Shown in pieces: positions 1 to 6,111 of a stretch of DNA of 6,111 bases (its first letter is position 1; each line of letters starts with the position of its first letter). The stretch is from the NCBI GenBank assembly GCA_003488145.1, contig DNMQ01000026.1, positions 4,546 to 10,656 of the forward strand, in the 5' to 3' direction. Source of the stretch: Pseudomonas sp. (GTDB taxonomy: Bacteria > Pseudomonadota > Gammaproteobacteria > Pseudomonadales > Pseudomonadaceae). A program made the position numbers and the translations under genes. The notes under the pieces were generated by a model that did no database searches, was not told where the DNA came from, and saw only the letters and a list, made by a program, of their open reading frames with translations.

Positions 1-1383
1 GTCGATGCCCAGCGAGCGCAACAGCAGATGTTCGCCGCTGAAAAGCGCTTTCAGGCTGCCGGGCAGCAAGGCCGAGAACTGTGCCATGTTGGCCGGCTGC
101 AGGCGCAGCTGTGCCGGCTTTTCCAGCAGACGGCGCACGATCTGACTATGCTCGGGGATGAGGGTAAGTCGCGCAGCATCGCTTGGCAGGCCGGCCGATT
201 GCTGGGCGACCAGGCGGTTCTGCTTTCGGTCGAACAGCAACACCAGTGTGCGCTGCATGCCCGCGCACGCAAGGGCTTGGCTGGCGGTAGCGGTCAGCTG
301 CAAGACGTTGCTGAACGGCGTCGGTTCACTGAGCAGGCGGCGACAGTGCTCGCGCCATTCGGCCAGATCGGCGTCGCTTGCTACCGGCGCAGCACGCAAC
401 ACCTGAAAACGCGTACCGGTAGGCCACAGCAGGCCTTGAGCCGGATGCCAGAGATCAGTCCGGCCGATCTCCCGGGCGCTGGTCGCCGCCTGCTGGTGCA
501 CCATCTGCTGCAGATCGGCGAGCGACACCTGCAGATACAAACCGGCCAGGCGCTGCCAGCGCAGGCTGTGTACGCCGCTCCAGCTATTGTGCGAGGACAG
601 TGCCAGGCCGTTGGCCAGCACGATGGTGTTGCTCGGCAGCGTCAGCCAGCGGCGCAGGTCGGGGTCGGCGTCGAGCATCTGCTGCTGATGCAGCGGGTGC
701 TCGTTGTCGTGGGCAATATGCAGGGCCTTGATCAGGCGCCGCCGATCAGTGCCCAGCAGGCGATAACCCTGAATGATCCAGTCCGGCAGCCGCCAATGCT
801 CAGCAAGCCTTAGGCACAGCTCCAGCAGGGATACGCCGAGCAGCTCGCGCTCGACCCTGCTGGCCGGCTCGCCCTTGACCAGTACCCGCTGCTCCCAACT
901 GTCGAGCAGATGCGGATAGGCGCCTATCAGCGCCCAGGCGGGAGACAGGAATAGCAGGCTGCCCCAGTGAATGTCCTGCCACAGTCGTGCGAGGCGGGCG
1001 GCGAACAGTCCGTTGGCCTGCTGGCTGGCGTGGCGGCTGATTAATACCAGTTGCCGCAGCGGCTGCGGCATGTCGGCGGCCTCCATGGCCGGAATGCGCG
1101 CCAGCAGCGCTTCGGCGCGCTGCAGGCCGATGCGGCTGAGCGCGACCTCCAGGCTCTCGGCCGGCTGGCTGTCGCCGATGCCTCGATTGGCCTCCTGGAT
1201 GAAACGCAGCGCCAGCACGGGGCTGTCCTGAATAAGTTCGGCGATCTGCCGCATCGACTTGCTGCTGTCGCGCAGCGCCAGTCGCACCTTGCCGTGAACC
1301 GAGGCAAACGCGGGCAGTGGGGCATCGTCGAGGGCTTTGATCCAGGCAGGTATCGTGCGTGGCAGCGGAGGTGTGGTGGTCAT
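1..1383 (-). CDS. HDOD-domain signalling protein, C-terminus beyond window edge
   Basis: Reading down from the ATG at 1383-1381, the frame stays open for 461 codons to base 1, so the gene is partial at its 3' end. An in-frame TGA about six codons upstream limits the start; no clear Shine-Dalgarno is seen. Residues about 20-215 resemble an HDOD domain: a helical start with LPAF at 23-26, IAELIQDSPVLALRFIQEAN (47-66), SLEVALSRIGL (77-87), and ERELLGVSLLELCLRLAEHW (178-197). The place where HDOD/HD proteins usually show a GLLHDIG-like motif reads GSLLFLSPAWALIGAY (141-156), with no His-Asp pair, so hydrolase activity is not expected. Residues about 350-461 (LVLLFDRKQNRLVAQQSAGLP at 380-400) look like a GAF-type sensory fold, which is less certain. 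HDOD proteins generally act as signalling or regulatory scaffolds. Its position divergent from motAB makes a motility link possible, but that is inference. Confidence 0.85.
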   Translation of the reverse strand, partial: MTTTPPLPRTIPAWIKALDDAPLPAFASVHGKVRLALRDSSKSMRQIAELIQDSPVLALRFIQEANRGIGDSQPAESLEVALSRIGLQRAEALLARIPAMEAADMPQPLRQLVLISRHASQQANGLFAARLARLWQDIHWGSLLFLSPAWALIGAYPHLLDSWEQRVLVKGEPASRVERELLGVSLLELCLRLAEHWRLPDWIIQGYRLLGTDRRRLIKALHIAHDNEHPLHQQQMLDADPDLRRWLTLPSNTIVLANGLALSSHNSWSGVHSLRWQRLAGLYLQVSLADLQQMVHQQAATSAREIGRTDLWHPAQGLLWPTGTRFQVLRAAPVASDADLAEWREHCRRLLSEPTPFSNVLQLTATASQALACAGMQRTLVLLFDRKQNRLVAQQSAGLPSDAARLTLIPEHSQIVRRLLEKPAQLRLQPANMAQFSALLPGSLKALFSGEHLLLRSLGID

Positions 1384-1412
1384 GGCCGAACTAGCTTTTC
1401 ATCGGGATGGCC

Positions 1413-1439
1413 TTTAGTCTGGCGCAAAAGTTCCGATAA
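1413..1439 (+). promoter_or_regulatory. Candidate FliA (sigma-28) promoter for motAB
   Basis: The sequence reads TTTAGTCT (1413-1420), an 11-base spacer, then TCCGATAA (1432-1439). The enterobacterial sigma-28 consensus is TAAAGTTT-N11-GCCGATAA, so the -10 matches 7 of 8, the -35 matches 5 of 8, and the spacing is exact. Transcription would start near 1446 and leave a leader of about 105 bases before motA. FliA control of motAB is established in E. coli; here it is inferred from the motif. Confidence 0.6.
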
Positions 1440-1542
1440 CCAGAACAATTCTTCCAACATTCCTTTCGCAAGGTCGTCTGGTGGCGATTCTGGGCGTTTA
1501 TTTGCCCTTGATCCGGACGGCTCGTAACCAGGTTTTAGACGT

Positions 1543-1551
1543 ACCTCCTTA
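1543..1551 (+). promoter_or_regulatory. Anti-Shine-Dalgarno-like sequence at the motA start
   Basis: The nine bases ACCTCCTTA end on the A of the motA ATG and equal the conserved 3' tail of 16S rRNA, which is the opposite of a ribosome binding site. No purine-rich Shine-Dalgarno lies within the usual 5-10 bases upstream. The nearest AGG is about 18 bases away. The start itself is supported by the MotA N-terminus MVKIIGIIVVFASVLGG. On the minus strand the same bases read TAAGGAGGT, but no ATG, GTG or TTG follows at a useful distance. Confidence 0.6.
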
Positions 1552-2402
1552 TGGTCAAAATAATCGGGATTATCGTCGTGTTCGCCAGCGTGCTGGGCGG
1601 GTTCGTGCTCTCTGGCGGCAAGATCGGCGCGCTCATCCATCCGTTCGAGGTGATGATCATCGGTGGTGCGGCGCTGGGCGGTTTTCTGCAGGCCAACCCC
1701 GCCAGCACCACCATGCTGGTGTTCAAAAAATCGCTGAAGATGTTCAGCACCCGTTTTACCCATACCTATTATCTGGAAGTGCTCAGCCTGCTCTACTCGA
1801 TCCTCAACAAGAGTCGTCGTGAAGGGATGATGGCCATTGAAGCTGACCTGGAAGATCCCGCCGCCAGTCCGCTGTTCAGCAAGTACCCGGGCTTCCTGCA
1901 GGACGAGCGGATGACCGCGTTCACCTGCGATTACCTGCGCATCATGTCGTCCGGCAACATGGCGCCGCACGAACTCGAAGGCTTGTTCGACATGGAGCTC
2001 AACAGCCTGAAGGAAGAGCTCGAGCATCCCTCCCACGCAGTCAGCAAAATCGCCGACGGTTTGCCAGCAATGGGTATCGTTGCGGCGGTGCTGGGCATCG
2101 TCATCACCATGTCGATCCTCGCCGAGGCGGATAACGCGATGATCGGTTACAAGGTTGGCTCGGCGCTGGTCGGTACTTTCCTCGGTATTCTTGCCTCCTA
2201 TGGCTTCTTCGGCCCGCTGGCCGCGGCCCTGGAGCACGACGCCAAGGAAGAGCTGAATGTCTACGAGGCGATCAAGGCCACGCTGGTCGCTTCGGCCTCG
2301 GGCATGCCGCCGACGCTGGCCGTCGAGTTCGGGCGCAAGGTCCTTTATCCGGCGCATCGCCCGAGCTTTGCCGAGCTCGAGCAAGCCATGCGCGGCAGCT
2401 AA
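1551..2402 (+). CDS. motA: Flagellar motor stator protein MotA
   Basis: MotA forms, with MotB, the inner-membrane ion channel that turns proton flow into torque on the flagellar rotor. The 283-residue product is close to the E. coli length (295). Four membrane helices fit residues about 4-21, 31-49, 171-191 and 202-222, with a large cytoplasmic loop between helices 2 and 3. That loop holds Arg89 and Glu97, spaced as the E. coli charged residues Arg90 and Glu98 that contact FliG. The conserved prolines are Pro172 (in DGLPAMGIVAAVLGIV) and Pro222. The ATG at 1551 gives the family N-terminus although no Shine-Dalgarno precedes it. The stop TAA is nine bases before motB, so the two form an operon. 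A FliA-type promoter lies about 110 bases upstream. The long leader and the start context are unusual; the identity is not in doubt. Confidence 0.97.
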   Translation: MVKIIGIIVVFASVLGGFVLSGGKIGALIHPFEVMIIGGAALGGFLQANPASTTMLVFKKSLKMFSTRFTHTYYLEVLSLLYSILNKSRREGMMAIEADLEDPAASPLFSKYPGFLQDERMTAFTCDYLRIMSSGNMAPHELEGLFDMELNSLKEELEHPSHAVSKIADGLPAMGIVAAVLGIVITMSILAEADNAMIGYKVGSALVGTFLGILASYGFFGPLAAALEHDAKEELNVYEAIKATLVASASGMPPTLAVEFGRKVLYPAHRPSFAELEQAMRGS

Positions 2403-2411
2403 AGGCTCGTC

Positions 2412-3413
2412 ATGGACAACACTCAACCGATCATCGTCAAACGGGTCAAGAAGGTCGCGGGCGGCCACCATGGCGGCGCGTGGAAGATCGCCTTCGCCGA
2501 CTTTGCTACCGCGATGATGGCGTTCTTTCTGGTGATGTGGTTGATGAGTTCGGCGACGCCAGAGCAGAAGAAACTGATCTCCGGCTACTTCCAGGATCCG
2601 ATCGGCTTCACCGAAAGCGCCAGCCCGCACGTCATCGACCTGGGGGGGACGCCAACCCCCTCGCCGGACCGCACCCTCAATCCAGAGTTGGAGCCGGCGC
2701 AGAGCGAAGCGCAGATCGATAGCAATCAGGTGGAAACCTTCGCCGAACAGCTGGAGCGCGAGCGCCTCGAGCTGCTGTTGCAGGAGCTGCAGAACAAGGT
2801 CGATGAGAATCCCGAGCTGCAGAACTTCAAGGACCAGATCCTTTTCGAAATCACCCAGGACGGCCTGCGCATCCAGATCATGGATGCCGAGAACCGGCCC
2901 ATGTTCGCCCTCGGTAGCGCCCAGTTGCAGCCCTACTTCGAAGACATCCTGCTGGCGCTGGTCGACACCATCGCCGCGGTGCCGAACAAGATCAGCGTCA
3001 GCGGCCACACCGATGCCAAGCCTTTCTCGGGGCGCAGCGACTTCGGCAACTGGGAGCTTTCGGCCGGGCGTGCCAACGCTGCACGCCGCACGCTGGTGAT
3101 CGGTGGTTACCCGGAAGACCAGATCGCGCGGGTAGTGGGCTACGCCTCGTCCGCGCTGTTCGATCGCAAGGACCCGCTCAATCCGGTCAACCGCCGCATC
3201 GATATTCTGGTGCTGACCAAGAAGGCGCAGCGTTCGATCGAGGATGAGCAGCCCGCTGCCACGGATTCGACCGGTGCTGCCGAAGGCGAAGTTGCGCCAT
3301 CTGGCGGCGCGGCGCCGGCTGGGGAGGAGCCGTTACAGCCGGAGCAACTGCGGGAGCGGTTGAACATCTTCGAAGATGGCGTGCTGCAGTTCAGTCAGCC
3401 CGGCGAGGGCTGA
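2412..3413 (+). CDS. motB: Flagellar motor stator protein MotB
   Basis: MotB anchors the stator to peptidoglycan and carries the proton-binding aspartate. The 333-residue protein has a basic cytoplasmic N-terminus (KRVKKVAGGHHGG, 10-22) and one membrane helix (about 26-47). Asp30 in AFADFATAMMAFFLVMW corresponds to the essential Asp32 of E. coli. A periplasmic linker (about 50-140) is followed by an OmpA-like peptidoglycan-binding domain (about 143-268) with SGHTD (197-201), NWELS (213-217), RAN (220-222) and NRRI (260-263). This fits the proton-type MotB rather than a sodium-type PomB, though ion choice is not proved by sequence. An AAAGG at 2401-2405, overlapping the motA stop, serves as ribosome binding site and suggests translational coupling. 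After residue 270 there is an Ala/Pro/Glu-rich tail ending in a more ordered stretch (LRERLNIFEDGVLQF, 313-327). Confidence 0.97.
   Translation: MDNTQPIIVKRVKKVAGGHHGGAWKIAFADFATAMMAFFLVMWLMSSATPEQKKLISGYFQDPIGFTESASPHVIDLGGTPTPSPDRTLNPELEPAQSEAQIDSNQVETFAEQLERERLELLLQELQNKVDENPELQNFKDQILFEITQDGLRIQIMDAENRPMFALGSAQLQPYFEDILLALVDTIAAVPNKISVSGHTDAKPFSGRSDFGNWELSAGRANAARRTLVIGGYPEDQIARVVGYASSALFDRKDPLNPVNRRIDILVLTKKAQRSIEDEQPAATDSTGAAEGEVAPSGGAAPAGEEPLQPEQLRERLNIFEDGVLQFSQPGEG
2642..2660 (+). repeat. G7 tract with a GC hairpin inside motB
   Basis: Seven consecutive G residues (2642-2648) are followed after ACGCCAA by five C residues (2656-2660). GGGGG at 2644-2648 can pair with CCCCC across a 7-base loop. 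It encodes Gly-Gly-Thr-Pro in the variable periplasmic linker of MotB (about residues 78-83). The structure is directly visible; any role in slippage or translation is unproven. Confidence 0.5.
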
Positions 3414-3415
3414 GC

Positions 3416-3440
3416 GCCAGATCAGTAATCCGGTTCTGGC
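3416..3440. terminator. Weak inverted repeat at the motB/rsgA convergence
   Basis: GCCAGA (3416-3421) pairs with TCTGGC (3435-3440) across a 13-base loop that contains the rsgA stop codon. It sits just after the motB stop at 3411-3413 and could serve transcripts from both directions. The stem is only 6 bp and there is no T-run on either side, so it is a poor intrinsic terminator; readthrough or Rho-dependent ending is equally plausible. Confidence 0.25.
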
Positions 3441-4453
3441 AGGCTGCTGAGAATGTGTCGGTAACTGCTCATTCGCTGCGGCTGGATGCGCCCGTCCTCC
3501 AGCGCCTGGAGCAGGGCGCAGCCGGGCTCGCGATCATGCTTGCAGTCGCGGAAGCGGCAGTGCCCGAGCAAATCCTGGAATTCGATGAAGCCCGCTTCGA
3601 CGTCGGCGCGACTGACGTGGCCTAAGCCGAATTCGCGGATGCCGGGGGAGTCGATCAGCTCGCCGCCACCGGGAAAGTGGAACAGACGTGCCGTGGTGGT
3701 GGTGTGGGTACCCTTGCCGGTCATTTCCGACAGCGCCCCGACGCGGGTGTCGACGCCCGGCAACAGGCTGTTCACCAGCGAAGACTTGCCTACCCCGGAT
3801 TGCCCGACGAAGACGCTGACGTGGCCGTCGAGCCGCGCCTTGAGCGCTTCCATGCCGCCACCACCGTGGGCCGAGACTTCCAGCAGCGGATAGTTCAGCT
3901 GCCGATAGACTTCCAGCAGGCGATTCAGCGCGGCTTCGTTCTGCTCGTCGATCAGATCGACCTTGTTCAACAGCAGCAATGGCGTGATGCCGGCGTGCTC
4001 CGCGGCGACCAGATAGCGGTCGATCAGGTTGGCGTGGGGCTCCGGTAGCGGCGCGAAGACGATGACGATCAGGTCGACGTTCGCCGCCACGGGCTTGAGC
4101 TGGCCACGGGTATCCGGGCGGCAGAGTTCCGAATGTCGCGGCAGCTGCGCAACGATGACACCGATGCCTTGGTTGCCCGGGCGCCAGACCACGCGATCAC
4201 CCGTGACCAGTGCCGGCAGGTTGGCGCGCAGGTGGCAGCGAAAGACCTGCCCGCTGTGTTCGCCTTCCAGTGCTTCCACCTCGACCTGCACGCCGAAATG
4301 CGCAATGACCAGTCCGGTCTGCTCCGGGCCGAGATCGCCGCCTTCGAGCTCTTCGAGCGCGCGGCTTTCACGACGCGCGGCGCGGGCTGCGCGCTCTTCC
4401 TGAATCTTCTCGATGCGCCAGTTCTGCCGGCGGTTGAGTTGGCGTTTGGCCAT
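3422..4453 (-). CDS. rsgA: Ribosome small-subunit-dependent GTPase RsgA (YjeQ)
   Basis: RsgA is a circularly permuted GTPase that binds the immature 30S subunit, checks its decoding region and helps release RbfA late in maturation. The 343-residue protein has a basic N-terminus ([13 protein letters not shown]), an OB-fold region (about 45-110), then the permuted G motifs: NKVD (G4, 163-166), GQSGVGKSS (G1/P-loop, 217-225), the threonine-rich switch GKGTHTTTT (247-254 region) and DSPG (G3, 268-271). The C-terminal zinc site is intact with Cys299, Cys304, His306 and Cys312. The ATG at 4453-4451 gives the usual N-terminus; the Shine-Dalgarno is weak. It converges on motB and diverges from the methyltransferase-like gene. 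In Pseudomonas it normally neighbours orn and motB, which fits this locus. Confidence 0.97.
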   Translation of the reverse strand: MAKRQLNRRQNWRIEKIQEERAARAARRESRALEELEGGDLGPEQTGLVIAHFGVQVEVEALEGEHSGQVFRCHLRANLPALVTGDRVVWRPGNQGIGVIVAQLPRHSELCRPDTRGQLKPVAANVDLIVIVFAPLPEPHANLIDRYLVAAEHAGITPLLLLNKVDLIDEQNEAALNRLLEVYRQLNYPLLEVSAHGGGGMEALKARLDGHVSVFVGQSGVGKSSLVNSLLPGVDTRVGALSEMTGKGTHTTTTARLFHFPGGGELIDSPGIREFGLGHVSRADVEAGFIEFQDLLGHCRFRDCKHDREPGCALLQALEDGRIQPQRMSSYRHILSSLPEPDY

Positions 4454-4483
4454 GAATTCGGTTGTCTCTGAGGTTGGTGAGCG

Positions 4484-4492
4484 AGTCTAGCA
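4484..4492 (-). promoter_or_regulatory. Possible extended -10 box for rsgA
   Basis: On the minus strand these bases read TGCTAGACT: a TAGACT hexamer (4 of 6 to TATAAT) preceded by TG one base away, as in extended -10 promoters. Transcription would begin near 4477, about 24 bases before the rsgA start. No good -35 is seen at the expected distance, so this is tentative. Confidence 0.35.
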
Positions 4493-4540
4493 CGCTGCAA
4501 CCCGCGCACTTCGGCCTGTATCGCGTCGAAGACGGAGGGT

Positions 4541-4546
4541 TAGACT
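4541..4546 (+). promoter_or_regulatory. Possible -10 box for the methyltransferase-like gene
   Basis: TAGACT on the plus strand matches TATAAT at 4 of 6 and stands about 30 bases before the ATG at 4577. The sequence 17-18 bases upstream (around 4517-4523) is a poor -35. It is the same hexamer as the rsgA candidate on the other strand. Confidence 0.25.
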
Positions 4547-4576
4547 GGCGTTCCGTCACCTGTTCGATTGTCGGTC

Positions 4577-5954
<1,378 letters not shown>

Positions 5955-5958
5955 AAGG

Positions 5959-5980
5959 GGCGTTAACGCCTGACGCGTTT
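5959..5980 (+). terminator. Short palindromes after orn, possible terminator
   Basis: GGCGTTAACGCC (5959-5970) is a perfect 12-bp palindrome that can fold as a 4-bp stem with a TTAA loop. An overlapping alternative pairs AACGC (5965-5969) with GCGTT (5975-5979), ending near a TTT. The stems are short and the T-tail is minimal, so termination is only possible, not shown. Confidence 0.3.
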
Positions 5981-5987
5981 GCGGATC

Positions 5988-6018
5988 GTAGGGTGGATCA
6001 CGCTTCACCGATCCACCG
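5988..6018 (+). repeat. REP-like element with GTAG head and 8-bp palindrome
   Basis: A GTAG head (5988-5991) is followed directly by GGTGGATC (5992-5999), a 10-base loop and GATCCACC (6010-6017), a perfect 8-bp stem. A GTAG/GTGG tetranucleotide followed by a palindrome is the layout of REP elements mobilised by REP-associated tyrosine transposases (RAYT). A second similar head occurs 110 bases later. The hairpin could also end or stabilise the orn transcript. Confidence 0.6.
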
Positions 6019-6039
6019 GCCGGGGCCTAGGTGGAACAA

Positions 6040-6068
6040 GCAGCGACAAGTTGCAAGCCATACGCTGC
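6040..6068 (+). repeat. Inverted repeat in the intergenic tail
   Basis: GCAGCG (6040-6045) pairs with CGCTGC (6063-6068) across a 17-base loop holding TTGCAA (6051-6056). GCAAG/ACAAG-type words recur from 6036 to 6071. An A-rich stretch follows (6069-6076). It resembles low-complexity intergenic repeats seen in pseudomonads, but I assign no function. Confidence 0.35.
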
Positions 6069-6097
6069 AAGAAAAAGTCTGACGGGGCTTGAGTGTC

Positions 6098-6111
6098 GTA
6101 GGGTGGGTTAC
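6098..6111 (+). repeat. Start of a second REP-like element, cut by the window edge
   Basis: GTAGGGTGGGTTAC repeats the head and first palindrome arm of the element at 5988 (CGTAGGGTGG is identical in both), in the same orientation. The second arm would lie beyond base 6111, so the palindrome cannot be confirmed here. Confidence 0.45.

Noticed and set aside
28..813. A 261-codon plus-strand frame at the left end
   Set aside because: It is antisense to the HDOD gene, whose own frame is open without interruption from 1383 to base 1 and has family motifs.
1420..1436. A possible sigma-54 site (TGGCGCA-N4-TTCC) before motA
   Set aside because: The -12 part lacks the required GC dinucleotide, while the overlapping sigma-28 match is better and correctly spaced.
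1384..1550. A sigma-70 promoter for the HDOD gene
   Set aside because: The best pairing on the minus strand (TTATCG, 17 bases, TAAAGG) matches only 3 of 6 in each box, too weak to list.
1544..1552. Perfect Shine-Dalgarno TAAGGAGGT on the minus strand
   Set aside because: No start codon follows at a usable distance on that strand, so it is not a ribosome binding site for a visible gene.
1481..1822. A GTG-started plus-strand frame overlapping the motA start, with AAGG seven bases upstream
   Set aside because: It runs mostly inside motA in another frame and has no recognisable protein. A short translated leader that helps ribosomes reach motA cannot be excluded, but nothing beyond the AAGG supports it.
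1380..3008. A 542-codon open frame on the minus strand opposite motA and motB
   Set aside because: It covers two certain genes on the other strand, is rich in His, Gln, Asp and Arg as antisense frames of GC-rich genes are, shows no recognisable domain and also spans the intergenic promoter region.
5955..6111. A tRNA or small RNA gene after orn
   Set aside because: No cloverleaf or TΨC-like GGTTCRA arm was found; the region is explained by short palindromes and REP-like repeats.

Overview
The window looks like a chromosomal segment of a GC-rich gammaproteobacterium in the Pseudomonas/Stutzerimonas group. The basis is high GC with strong third-position G/C bias, protein sequences typical of pseudomonads, and a gene order (HDOD gene, motA-motB, rsgA, orn) that resembles the orn-rsgA-motB-motA neighbourhood I know from Pseudomonas. 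No mobile element, CRISPR array or phage gene is visible. This is mostly a core-genome region with a few local peculiarities, and I found no clear new biological system.

Layout, left to right. (1) Positions 1-1383, minus strand: an HDOD-domain protein whose C-terminus runs off the left edge; 461 residues are visible. (2) A 167-bp divergent gap with a good FliA (sigma-28) promoter match pointing at motA, and an odd motA start site with no Shine-Dalgarno but an exact copy of the anti-Shine-Dalgarno sequence. (3) 1551-2402 motA and 2412-3413 motB, plus strand, the two stator subunits of the flagellar motor, nine bases apart. (4) 3422-4453, minus strand: rsgA, the ribosome-assembly GTPase, convergent with motB with only 8 bp between the stop codons. 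(5) A short divergent gap with possible -10 boxes on both strands. (6) 4577-5383, plus strand: a protein with about four predicted membrane helices followed by a SAM-methyltransferase-like domain. (7) 5412-5954, plus strand: orn, oligoribonuclease, whose likely promoter lies in the end of the preceding gene. (8) 5955-6111: a non-coding tail with a short palindrome, one complete REP-like palindrome with a GTAG head, the start of a second copy cut by the window edge, and another inverted repeat.

Functionally, MotA and MotB form the proton-driven stator and are presumably co-expressed with late flagellar genes through FliA. RsgA and Orn are housekeeping proteins for 30S subunit maturation and for degradation of very short RNAs, including pGpG from cyclic-di-GMP turnover. 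The HDOD protein is probably a non-catalytic signalling protein. The membrane-anchored methyltransferase-like protein has no known substrate and is the least understood gene here. No stretch over 300 bases lacks a gene.
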